From: CAZAYP01 sp964489425 [NCBI: uncultured Verrucomicrobiota bacterium]
GTDB lineage: Bacteria; Verrucomicrobiota; Kiritimatiellia; RZYC01
Direction of reading: 5' to 3'
NCBI GenBank assembly: GCA_964489425.1
Contig: CAZAYP010000131.1
Location: forward strand, 1-9,252
Length of the DNA stretch: 9,252 nucleotides
This document shows positions 1 through 6,808 of this stretch, piece after piece. Numbering within the stretch: the stretch's first letter is position 1; each line of letters starts with the position of its first letter. Both the position numbers and the translations under genes were made by a program. Under the pieces are notes generated by a model. That model saw nothing but the letters and a program-made list of their open reading frames with translations. It was not told the origin of the DNA and searched no databases.

Positions 1-84
1 TTACGGGGGTCTTCCGCCAATTTGGCCCGCTAAAATCGACCCAAACTCCGGCCTAGTTGTCGTCTGTGCTTTTTTTGTATGCAT
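1..84 (-). CDS. 27-codon ORF with a strong ribosome binding site
   Basis: Downstream of the kinase, ATG 84-82 opens a 27-codon frame with stop TAA at 3-1. AGGAGGA (97-91) precedes it by 6 nt, the best Shine-Dalgarno match in the window. The peptide starts MHTKKAQTTRPEFG, is basic, and ends GGRPP. It has no membrane helix or signal, and I do not recognise it. The 25-nt gap to the kinase stop fits the operon. It may be a real microprotein, a leader peptide for a gene beyond the edge, or the remnant of a longer gene cut short by a stop. Confidence 0.45.
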   Translation of the reverse strand: MHTKKAQTTTRPEFGSILAGQIGGRPP

Positions 85-109
85 CGCTGGTCCTCCTGGG
101 TGGGTTTGG

Positions 110-1378
110 TTAAGGTAATAATCCAAGTTTATCAACAATCCATATGATCCCCCCAACAAGGAGGAAAAACATTACGCCTATCACAACGTAGCAGAAGTAA
201 TCGATTATCATTTTTATGCTGCTGCGTGCTGGTGGTGACGTTGTATTGGCAGGACAAGCTACAGCCCCAAGTGCTGAAGGACGCAAAGTTTGTTTTTGGC
301 TCTTTTGTGTTGGCAGCTCTGGCGCTATTATGACCGCCGGAGCAGAATCGACCTCTTCCGGAAGTGAAGCGGGCGTTGTGTTATGGTGCATTCGCGTAGA
401 TAACGGCCGCATATTTGAAGTCGCTCGAATAGAATCGACTTCTAAATTCTTTCCCTTTCTTGGAAACGGCGGCGGGACGGGCAGTTCGGGGGACTGCTCC
501 AGCAGAGGTTTGTTCAATGAGTCAACACGCATTTTCTTTTGTTGGTAATCACCAACCAGCGCCGCTGCTGTTGTTGGCCGTTCATCAGGATTTTTAGCGA
601 GGCCCTGCATGACGGACTTGGCGAGGGGGGACGTGCCGGGCGGGGCAGGCATGACATTGAGGATCTGGTGCTCGATCTGGCCGGTTTGGAAAGGCGAGTG
701 GCCGGCCAGGCACTCGTACATGGTGGCGGCCAGGCCGTAAATGTCCTGGGCGGGGGTGGGCGGATCGCCGTTGAGCTGTTCCGGCGACATGTAGGGCAAG
801 GTACCGGAGGCAGACTTGCCGGTGACGCGGGTCATGGTGTCCTTGATCTGACGTGCCACGCCGAAATCCGTGACCAGGGGAGTACCGTCGGCCGCGACCA
901 TTATGTTTGATGGTTTCAAGTCGCGGTGGACGATTTTTTTCGAGTGGGCATAATCCAGGGCCGCGGCTACGGCAGTAAAGATGCGCCGGACCTCATCTTC
1001 AGGCAGGACATCGCGCTCGGCCAGCAGGTCGTCCAGCGAGCGGCCGTCCACCGCGTCCATGACCAGGAACGTGCCATCTTCAGCTTCCTCAAAGGTGCGC
1101 AATGTCACAATATTGGGGTGGGAAAGCTGAATCGCCAACTGGGCCTCCTGCTTGAGCTGCTTGAGGGCACGCTTGTTGGCCGCCAGCACCAGAGGCAGGG
1201 TCTTGATCGCCACAGGGCGGTCCAAGACCTCGTCCTGCGCCAGCCAAACCTCGCCCATGCCACCGCTGCCCAGCTTGCGGACCAGCCGGTAACGCGACGT
1301 CAGCTTGATATCCTCAGCTAGCTGGCTGCCGGTGATGCCCCCGTGGATTGTGTTGTCGGAGTCGTGCGGTGTGGTCAT
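110..1378 (-). CDS. Hanks-type Ser/Thr protein kinase with C-terminal membrane anchor
   Basis: This 422-residue PknB-like kinase occupies about residues 30-288. The glycine loop is GSGGMGEVW (37-45) and the ATP lysine K59 is in VAIK. The helix C glutamate is E78. The catalytic loop is HRDLKPSN (151-158), and DFG is at 171-173. A Thr/Ser-rich activation loop (TMTRVTGKSASGT) suits autophosphorylation, and SPE (198-200) replaces APE. All catalytic residues are present, so it should be active. A Pro/Ser/Thr-rich juxtamembrane linker (about 290-395) ends in one hydrophobic helix (about 400-416) and a tiny tail (KLGLLP), leaving no room for an extracellular sensor domain. The kinase is therefore held on the inner membrane facing the cytosol. 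It starts 9 nt after the preceding stop, with no strong ribosome site, suggesting coupling. The FHA protein in the same operon is its likely phospho-reader. The 3' third is AT-richer than the rest. Confidence 0.93.
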   Translation of the reverse strand: MTTPHDSDNTIHGGITGSQLAEDIKLTSRYRLVRKLGSGGMGEVWLAQDEVLDRPVAIKTLPLVLAANKRALKQLKQEAQLAIQLSHPNIVTLRTFEEAEDGTFLVMDAVDGRSLDDLLAERDVLPEDEVRRIFTAVAAALDYAHSKKIVHRDLKPSNIMVAADGTPLVTDFGVARQIKDTMTRVTGKSASGTLPYMSPEQLNGDPPTPAQDIYGLAATMYECLAGHSPFQTGQIEHQILNVMPAPPGTSPLAKSVMQGLAKNPDERPTTAAALVGDYQQKKMRVDSLNKPLLEQSPELPVPPPFPRKGKNLEVDSIRATSNMRPLSTRMHHNTTPASLPEEVDSAPAVIIAPELPTQKSQKQTLRPSALGAVACPANTTSPPARSSIKMIIDYFCYVVIGVMFFLLVGGIIWIVDKLGLLP

Positions 1379-1387
1379 GCTACAGGC

Positions 1388-2389
1388 CTAGTCGCGGGAT
1401 TCTTTCTGGGGGCGTTCGGCGGTCTGCTTTTTTCCCGGACGTTCGGGGGCGGACTCGTAGGCGGCCAGGTCATGTTCCAGGGGCTCGGCGGCGGCGGGCT
1501 CGGTGCCATAGCCAGCCAGTTCGCTGTCCAGGTCAATGCCGTCAGCGGCCTTGACGGTGCGCTTACCGGCGCTGTCGAGGTCGGCGACCACCAGGGCGAT
1601 GTCGTCCGCCTCGCCGGCGGCGGCCTCAAGGGTGTCGATGATGCGGTCCATGTCGCGAGTGGTGAGGCCGCGGTTGTTGTAGGCGGCGGCCTGCTGCATG
1701 GCGGAGAGAGCCTTGTTCAGGACAGTTTCATTTTCCAGCAGCACGGCATGGGAGGCCAGGGCGCTTTTATGGCGGGAAATGAGCGCTTTCAGGTCGAGCC
1801 CGAGCTTTTCGCGGCGGGCTGGGGGGGCCTTTTCGTATTCGGCCTTGGTGCGGCGGACAGCCTCGAACAGGCGGCGTTCCTCGGCGTCGTTTTTCTCGAT
1901 CTCGGCGCGGTTGGAGGCGGCCTTGGCCTCGAGTTCCTGCCGCATGATGGCGGGATCTTTCCAGATTTTCGACTTGATCCACTTCAGGGCGCTGGATACG
2001 CCGCCGGACTTTGATTTTTCGGTCATGTTGGTTGTCTCCTCCACGGGGGCTTGTTCGGGTTGGGCCATCTTTTTCCGGGCCAGCCATAAACGGAGCAGGC
2101 GCTGCCACAAGCTGGCCCGGCCGGGTGATTCAGGCGGCGGCGGTGGCGGCGGCGACCCGGGCTGTGGGCCGGCCGGGGGCGGTCGCGGGGCGGGCGCGAC
2201 GGCGGTTTCCGGCTGCCAGCCGTGCTGGGGGCAGCGGCGGTTGCCGTGGCGCCAATGCATGAGGCAGAAGGACGCTTCGCAGCCGGGCTCGGCGCAGGCA
2301 CCGGCCACGGCGTAGCGGTTGGGCAGCGGGTGTCCGCAGACGCAGCAGGCCTGGCTGGCGCCGGCCTGGCCTGGGCTGGCCTCACTCAC
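1388..2389 (-). CDS. Second ESCRT-III-like helical protein with N-terminal zinc finger
   Basis: This is a 333-residue protein when started at GTG 2389. The N-terminus has a Cys/His-rich finger (C15 or C16/C18, C32, C37, C42, H45, H48, C53, H56; B-box or AN1-like). A Pro-rich linker with seven consecutive Pro follows, then a cationic amphipathic helix (SLWQRLLRLWLARKK). From about residue 122 the protein is an ESCRT-III-like unit. It has a short amphipathic helix (SSALKWIKSKIW), a long charged helix pair broken near APPARREK, a helical region after GLTTRDMDRI, and an acidic DLDSELAGYG-type helix like the helix 5 of Snf7/PspA proteins. The start was chosen because AGGAG lies 7 nt before GTG and the codon overlaps the Vps4-like stop by 8 nt. 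The frame extends six codons further to a TTG without a good ribosome site. A strong internal start also exists at 2026. ESCRT-III membership is inferred from shape and context. Confidence 0.55.
   Translation of the reverse strand: MSEASPGQAGASQACCVCGHPLPNRYAVAGACAEPGCEASFCLMHWRHGNRRCPQHGWQPETAVAPAPRPPPAGPQPGSPPPPPPPESPGRASLWQRLLRLWLARKKMAQPEQAPVEETTNMTEKSKSGGVSSALKWIKSKIWKDPAIMRQELEAKAASNRAEIEKNDAEERRLFEAVRRTKAEYEKAPPARREKLGLDLKALISRHKSALASHAVLLENETVLNKALSAMQQAAAYNNRGLTTRDMDRIIDTLEAAAGEADDIALVVADLDSAGKRTVKAADGIDLDSELAGYGTEPAAAEPLEHDLAAYESAPERPGKKQTAERPQKESRD
2036..2042 (-). promoter_or_regulatory. Internal ribosome binding site, GGAGGAG, for a short form starting at 2026
   Basis: Within the zinc-finger gene, GGAGGAG lies 9 nt before an in-frame ATG (2026-2024). 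Initiation there would give a 212-residue product (1388-2026) starting MTEKSKSGG. It would lack the zinc finger and proline linker but contain the entire ESCRT-III-like region. Its length nearly equals that of the other ESCRT-III-like protein (206). The GAG GAG in the sequence also encodes Glu-Glu, so coincidence is possible. Confidence 0.55.
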
Positions 2390-3527
2390 CAGCCGACTCC
2401 TGGGCAATGCGCTCGTATTTCTGCAGCAGGGCTTCGGGGATGGGCTTGCACCCGGACTCGCCCCAGGCCTCCTGTATGTCCTGGCTGGTAATCTTGCTCG
2501 GCCCGCCTTCCAGCTTGCGGCTGATGCCGAGATCGGCCAGGGACTCGCCGAAGCGGCGGATGTCGCGCATGGAGCAGCGCTCGAAGCGTGCGGCGAGCGC
2601 CGCTACGTCTATCCCTGCGTCGTAGCCGTCCGGCAACTGGGCGAGGATACGTTCCAGGTAGGCCTGGCGCATAGCGGCATCCGGCAGGGGCACGTAGATG
2701 AGGCTGCCGATACGGGAGATAATCGCCGCGTCAATCACGGCCGGCAGGTTGGTGGCGCCAATGAACAGGAGCGATTTCATGTTCGAGCGCACGCCGTCCA
2801 TTGCCTGGAGGAACTCCGAGATGACGCCCTCGCGTACCGACGAACCGGTCGATCCGCGCGCGCTCAGGACGCCGTCGATCTCGTCCATGTAGAGCACGGC
2901 GCGCTCGTGGGCGCGCAAATTAGTGAATAGCCGGGCCACGTTTTTCTGCGACTCGCCAACCCACTTGCTCAGCAGGTTGGAGCCCTTGACGTCGAAAAAC
3001 GCGGCATCCAGCTCGCCGGCGACCGCTTGGGCGAAAAACGTCTTGCCGGTGCCTGGCGGGCCGAACAGCAGCAACCCGTCGCCGCGCTTGGCCATGCGCC
3101 AGCGCTTGACCTCCTCCGGGTTCTTGACCTTGAGCAGGTAGCGCCGGATGCGCTTTTTTAGCGCCTCCATGCCGATGATGTCATCAAACCGCGTTTCCGG
3201 CCGGTCCTGGAGTTCCCATTCCGGTTTATCCCCGCCCTCGTCCTCATCCCCGCCGCCGGTCTTGGACTTGCCCGGCGAGACCGGCGCGGACTTGACCGGG
3301 GGCGGCTGGCTTTTAAGTTTTTCGGCGACATCCAGCCAGCCGTTGCCGGTCTCGATATAAGCACGCTGGACCGCGCCTTCGGTGCGGTTGGCCAGCGTGA
3401 AACAGGCTTCAGCGGCCTGGGCAGCGGCGCGCATGGCGTCCGGCCACTGCCCGGCGCGGATGGCGCGTTCGCAGGCGTCCTCGTGCCTTTTTTTAAGCTC
3501 CAACGAGTTGTCCATGGTCCGGCTCAC
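2382..3527 (-). CDS. Vps4/katanin-clade AAA ATPase with MIT-like N-terminus
   Basis: The protein has 381 residues. An N-terminal three-helix bundle (about 8-73), ending DVAEKLKS, resembles MIT domains. A Gly/Asp/Glu linker leads to the AAA module: Walker A GPPGTGKT (146-153), pore loop SKWVGES (177-183), Walker B with DEID (205-208), sensor 1 GATN (N250). The KW-V/L-GES pore loop and IYVPLPD segment are signatures of the meiotic clade (Vps4, katanin, spastin). The usual RR pair before the IYVPLP strand is S261-R262. No Vps4 beta-domain insertion is present, but the C-terminal KPIPEALLQKYERIAQE helix resembles the clade's closing helix. Such ATPases unfold or extract filament subunits; ESCRT-III-like neighbours on both sides are the probable substrates. 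The start is GTG 3527 overlapping the upstream TGA by 4 nt, or ATG 3515. Confidence 0.85.
   Translation of the reverse strand: MSRTMDNSLELKKRHEDACERAIRAGQWPDAMRAAAQAAEACFTLANRTEGAVQRAYIETGNGWLDVAEKLKSQPPPVKSAPVSPGKSKTGGGDEDEGGDKPEWELQDRPETRFDDIIGMEALKKRIRRYLLKVKNPEEVKRWRMAKRGDGLLLFGPPGTGKTFFAQAVAGELDAAFFDVKGSNLLSKWVGESQKNVARLFTNLRAHERAVLYMDEIDGVLSARGSTGSSVREGVISEFLQAMDGVRSNMKSLLFIGATNLPAVIDAAIISRIGSLIYVPLPDAAMRQAYLERILAQLPDGYDAGIDVAALAARFERCSMRDIRRFGESLADLGISRKLEGGPSKITSQDIQEAWGESGCKPIPEALLQKYERIAQESAGE
2397..2401 (-). promoter_or_regulatory. Ribosome binding site that sets the start of the zinc-finger ESCRT-III-like gene
   Basis: AGGAG on the minus strand lies 7 nt before the GTG at 2389, inside the last codons of the Vps4-like gene. 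The GTGAGTGA string joins start and stop, so ribosomes finishing the ATPase are well placed to reinitiate. The upstream TTG at 2407 lacks a comparable site. Confidence 0.7.
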
Positions 3528-4144
3528 TCGGAGAGGATTTTCTTGACGCGATCCAGGCCGGCGCTGATCTGCGCCTCGGCGTCCGAACTTCTCCCAGCGC
3601 TGGCCATAACCGCGCCAGCCGCTTCGGCCTCGAGCTGTTTTTCGAGGTTTTCCATGGAGGGCACGGCGTCCTCGGAGGCGTTCTCCACCTCGCCCATCTC
3701 GCGCCAGTATTCGCGTTCCCAGGTGCGGGCGGTTTCCTTGTCCTGGCTGAGGAGGTCGCGGGCAGCAAGGAACACGTCCCCGACCTTTTCCGGGTTGATG
3801 GCCACCACCGCGGTCAGGCCTTCCAAAGCTGAGGTAAAATCGTCGTCCACCTGCATGGCGAGGATTTTCTGGAGGTACTGCTCGAAGACCCAGCGTTTCT
3901 GGTCCAGCTTTGTGATCAGGACGCGCCGGCCGCGGAAGCTGTTGAGGGCCCGCGCGACGGCGCGCTTGTCGCCGGTCTGCTTGGCCTTGACCGCGGCGTC
4001 CCAGTCTTTCTGGGCGGCCTTGTCCATCTGCTGGATGCGCTGCTCGACTTCCTTGGCGGCATCCTCGGCCTGGTACTGGGCGCGCCTCCGTTCGCGGTTG
4101 AGTTCACGCTCGCGCTGCTTCTTGGATTTGAAGAAATGGCCCAT
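3524..4144 (-). CDS. ESCRT-III/Snf7-like filament protein with MIM1-like tail
   Basis: The 206-residue protein is almost wholly helical. Charge is polarised: the N-terminal half is basic (MGHFFKSKKQ, then Arg-rich), the C-terminal third acidic. This is the classic ESCRT-III arrangement, and the length matches CHMP/Snf7 proteins (about 200-240). Predicted helices are about 8-55, 58-110, 117-150 and 164-180, then a terminal helix 188-205. The segment from GDKRAVARALNSF through VFEQYLQKI to SALEGLTAVV parallels the CHMP2/CHMP3 helix-2 region in spacing and character. The end, E190-K202, fits the MIT-interacting MIM1 pattern (D/E)xxLxxRLxxL(K/R), except that Arg is Gly and two Leu are Ile/Val. 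AAGGAG 7 nt upstream fixes the start. Its TGA overlaps the GTG of the Vps4-like gene. A PspA/Vipp1-like or unrelated coiled coil is the alternative; similarity was judged by eye. Confidence 0.55.
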   Translation of the reverse strand: MGHFFKSKKQRERELNRERRRAQYQAEDAAKEVEQRIQQMDKAAQKDWDAAVKAKQTGDKRAVARALNSFRGRRVLITKLDQKRWVFEQYLQKILAMQVDDDFTSALEGLTAVVAINPEKVGDVFLAARDLLSQDKETARTWEREYWREMGEVENASEDAVPSMENLEKQLEAEAAGAVMASAGRSSDAEAQISAGLDRVKKILSE

Positions 4145-4155
4145 TGATATGCTCC

Positions 4156-5862
4156 TTATGATTCTACTTGGCTTTTCGCGTTCGGCGGACGCAGCAGGGT
4201 CAGCTCTGCCACGCGCCAGCCCTTGATTCCCGGCAACTTAGCCCCGGGGTGCAGCCAGGCCCACTCGTCTTCATGCCGCAACGCGAAGCTCTTGTGGGTA
4301 TCGTCGCACACCACGCCGCCGGCCCGCGCCGGCAACCCCAGCGGCGCGAGCGTGCACCCGTGCCAGACATAAAGGAAGGACTCGCCCCAGCTCAACTTGC
4401 GGATGAACAAGGCCGCCAGCGCCTGGTCGGGCACATTGTGGGGCAACGGCAGGAGCGGACATTCCTGCCGCACCTTGCCCACGGTCCATGCAGTCACTTC
4501 GTACGCCAGGAGCGCGTTGTCCTCGGTCTCGCCCGCGATCAACAGGCGGCAAGGCTCGTTCCATGGCAATACCACGGGGTCATTTTTCCGGACCTGGAGA
4601 TCGTTGAACGCCATGCGGTACGTCATGGGGTCGCTGGGCTTGCCATAAAGCAGGCGCACTTGCCCAGGCGTGCAGGAGAAGGTGGCGTGAATACCACTGA
4701 TGGATTTCCCGGCCTGCTTATCTTCATGCCCCTTGCCATTGAACACGCGGGCGCATATCTGGCACGTCCGGTTGCGACCAAGGTTGATTTCACAGGATGC
4801 GGCCTGCGCCTGCAGGTGCAGGGGCTGGTCGCCGACAAACAGGGTCACCCGGGGGTGGTTGGCTTCCTCCCGTTTGGGCGGAGGGGGCTCGAACCGGGGG
4901 CAATGATGCAGGAGCGCCTCCAATTCGGCAGGCAGGCGGCACCTATTTAAAATTAATTCTTCCCACACAGGCTCCATTATGATGCCATTCAACGCATCGT
5001 AGGCAGAGCGGCCGCGAGCGCTTTCTCTGATCTGGTTCAGACCTTCGACGCGCTGGATCTTTTGAGTATCGTTGGCGTTGCCGGTGTCGTTCCCCTGCAT
5101 GGTCTGGTTGATCGTGAGGTTGAGGACCTCGCAAGCGCTTTCATGCATGCCGAACACGTGCCCGCCCTGGGTCAAGACCTGGCGGAAGCAATGGGTTTCA
5201 CGGCCTTTGCGATAGGCCAGGTAAACGTGCATTGTATGCTTGCCGACGCAATCCTTGTCCTTGGGGATGAACATATCAATGGAATAGTCGTAAACCTTGT
5301 CGACGACCAAATACTCTTCAATAGTCTCGTGCTTGGGCGGAATTTTGTGTGACTGCGAGCGGACATACAAAATCGGATCCAAAACATCGCCCGTCAGTGG
5401 TATTACCTTGAAATGTATGGGAACGGTCAGGCCTTCGACAAAAACACTCCCGACATTGCAGAGGATGGAGAAATCGCTGCACTCGTTGTCCTTGGCATCA
5501 AAAAAGCGCCCCAAAACGTGACGGAACGACTTTCGGTGCGTTGCCTTTTCCAGCTCTGGATCTGGCGCGGAAACCAGAGGGGCACAAGTCAATTTCGTCG
5601 CCTCGGCTTGACGGTCGGATTTTTCATCCGTTGAGATCGACCGGGCGACGCCAGCGGGTTGGCGCTTATCAAAAAAGCAGTCTGCAGCCGGGGGTGTTGG
5701 AGCAGACTCTGCCGCCGCGACGACGGCGGGAGGCGCGGGGGCGGGCAGCGGTTCCGGGACATAGACCGGCGTGTTTGTTGCGTCGATCGACGCGCCGCAA
5801 TTGGGGCAGCGCTCTGTATCTGCGTTGGGCGCCGTAGAGTTGCACTTGGGGCATTTGGTCAT
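4156..5862 (-). CDS. Zinc-ribbon, beta-sandwich and FHA-domain adaptor protein
   Basis: This is a 568-residue cytosolic protein. It begins with a zinc ribbon (C4/C7, C19/C22), followed by a Pro/Ala-rich linker to about residue 60. A strand-rich region at about 120-250, with alternating hydrophobics, resembles an immunoglobulin-like or arrestin-like sandwich. At about 338-450 lies a divergent FHA domain: LGR at 361-363, then SISGIHATF at 387-395 containing the Ser-x-x-His signature, then late strands. A C-terminal domain (455-568, Trp-rich) is unrecognised. FHA domains bind phosphothreonine, so the likely partner is a substrate of the kinase encoded at the operon's end. An insertion with two Cys and several Lys lies between the FHA signature strands and is unusual. 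The start is secured by GGGAG 7 nt before ATG. The ATG overlaps the peptidase stop, indicating translational coupling. FHA call: good; middle domain: tentative. Confidence 0.75.
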   Translation of the reverse strand: MTKCPKCNSTAPNADTERCPNCGASIDATNTPVYVPEPLPAPAPPAVVAAAESAPTPPAADCFFDKRQPAGVARSISTDEKSDRQAEATKLTCAPLVSAPDPELEKATHRKSFRHVLGRFFDAKDNECSDFSILCNVGSVFVEGLTVPIHFKVIPLTGDVLDPILYVRSQSHKIPPKHETIEEYLVVDKVYDYSIDMFIPKDKDCVGKHTMHVYLAYRKGRETHCFRQVLTQGGHVFGMHESACEVLNLTINQTMQGNDTGNANDTQKIQRVEGLNQIRESARGRSAYDALNGIIMEPVWEELILNRCRLPAELEALLHHCPRFEPPPPKREEANHPRVTLFVGDQPLHLQAQAASCEINLGRNRTCQICARVFNGKGHEDKQAGKSISGIHATFSCTPGQVRLLYGKPSDPMTYRMAFNDLQVRKNDPVVLPWNEPCRLLIAGETEDNALLAYEVTAWTVGKVRQECPLLPLPHNVPDQALAALFIRKLSWGESFLYVWHGCTLAPLGLPARAGGVVCDDTHKSFALRHEDEWAWLHPGAKLPGIKGWRVAELTLLRPPNAKSQVES

Positions 5863-6785
5863 TAGGCATCTCCCGGGGACGGAAGGGCGTCGCGCACGAC
5901 ACGCTCATCCAGGCCGGCCTGGTGGGCTTGGGATTCGTTGGCGCGCACCAGGTCCAGGGCGCGCTCGGCAGCGTGGGGATGGGTCGTGGCTGCCGGTGAC
6001 CCGTGCAAGTACGAGTTCCATGCCAGGGCCACGTCCCAGACAATCATGCCCGCCACGGAGTAATCGCCCCAGGGCGAGGAGTTGATCACCGAGGCGGCGA
6101 ACGAATCAGCGTCACGCTCCATGTTGCGGCTGATCTCGAGGGTGGGTCGCGGGCTGTACACATGGCCGTAGACCACGTGGCCCAACTCGTGCGCGATAAT
6201 GCCGGCGACCACCCCGGCCGCCACCGAGGAGGCCTGCCGCTCGGCAGCCGGTTCGGCCAGGGCCCGGTCCAGGCCCAACTGACGCGCCTGCTGCCGGGCG
6301 GACTCGGGGTTCATCTGGCCGCCCTGTTCGCGCAGCATGCTGCCCAGCCCGCGGCAAAAGCGACCCAGGCCTGGCTGGCGGCCGGCGGCCTGGGCCAGGC
6401 CGCACAGGCGCGAGAACACAACGCACCCGCCATAAACCTGGATCTGCGGGCTCTGCGCGGCGCCGGACTGGTACGCGCAGGCATTGACTTCGGCGTCATC
6501 GGCCTTGAGGCTGAAGACCGTCTTGCCGGCAACCTCGCAATACTGGGGATTTTTCCGCACGTGCGGGGCATTGAAGATGAAGGCGGTGATCTGGTTCAGG
6601 GTCGCCGCGTCGGGCACAAAGTAATCGTCAGCCACCTGCGCCGCGCCGGGGGCGACGGTTTCCGAGAAGCGCCACTGCCGGTGCTGCTCGCGCCGGCCGG
6701 TCGGCGGCGTCTCGCGCCCGCTGCCGGTCAGCCGTTCCAGCCGCGCGCTGTTTTTGCTGAAAACACCCTCCAAACGCTGGTTCAC
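5862..6785 (-). CDS. M48-like zinc metallopeptidase, soluble
   Basis: The 307-residue product has the gluzincin motif HELGH (H199, E200, H203) at the end of a hydrophobic helix (VAAGVVAGIIA). The third-ligand helix NMERDAD follows (E223), and then THPHAAER (H269, R275), matching the HExxH / ExxxD / HPxxxR set of M48 peptidases (HtpX, Ste24, BepA-like). Family members are often membrane-embedded or secreted. Here no clear transmembrane helix or signal peptide is visible, so it is probably cytosolic or peripheral. The cysteine-containing N-terminal half (residues 1-190) has no recognised domain. The start is GTG with AAGGA 7 nt upstream. Its stop shares a base with the ATG of the FHA gene (TAATG). 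HtpX works in membrane-protein quality control alongside SPFH proteins such as HflKC, so a role at the neighbouring SPFH assembly is a reasonable inference. Substrates are unknown. Confidence 0.85.
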   Translation of the reverse strand: MNQRLEGVFSKNSARLERLTGSGRETPPTGRREQHRQWRFSETVAPGAAQVADDYFVPDAATLNQITAFIFNAPHVRKNPQYCEVAGKTVFSLKADDAEVNACAYQSGAAQSPQIQVYGGCVVFSRLCGLAQAAGRQPGLGRFCRGLGSMLREQGGQMNPESARQQARQLGLDRALAEPAAERQASSVAAGVVAGIIAHELGHVVYGHVYSPRPTLEISRNMERDADSFAASVINSSPWGDYSVAGMIVWDVALAWNSYLHGSPAATTHPHAAERALDLVRANESQAHQAGLDERVVRDALPSPGDA

Positions 6786-6808
6786 GCGTTGGTCCTTGCT
6801 GCGGCTGA

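Noticed and set aside
1343-2014. 223-codon Gly-rich plus-strand open frame
   Set aside because: Its composition follows from being opposite the second ESCRT-III-like gene, which has its own start signals and structured product.
3524-4144. Plain PspA/Vipp1 assignment for the 206-residue helical protein
   Set aside because: The MIM1-like tail and overlap with a Vps4-clade ATPase fit a CHMP-like protein better. PspA systems do not use such a partner. It remains the main alternative.
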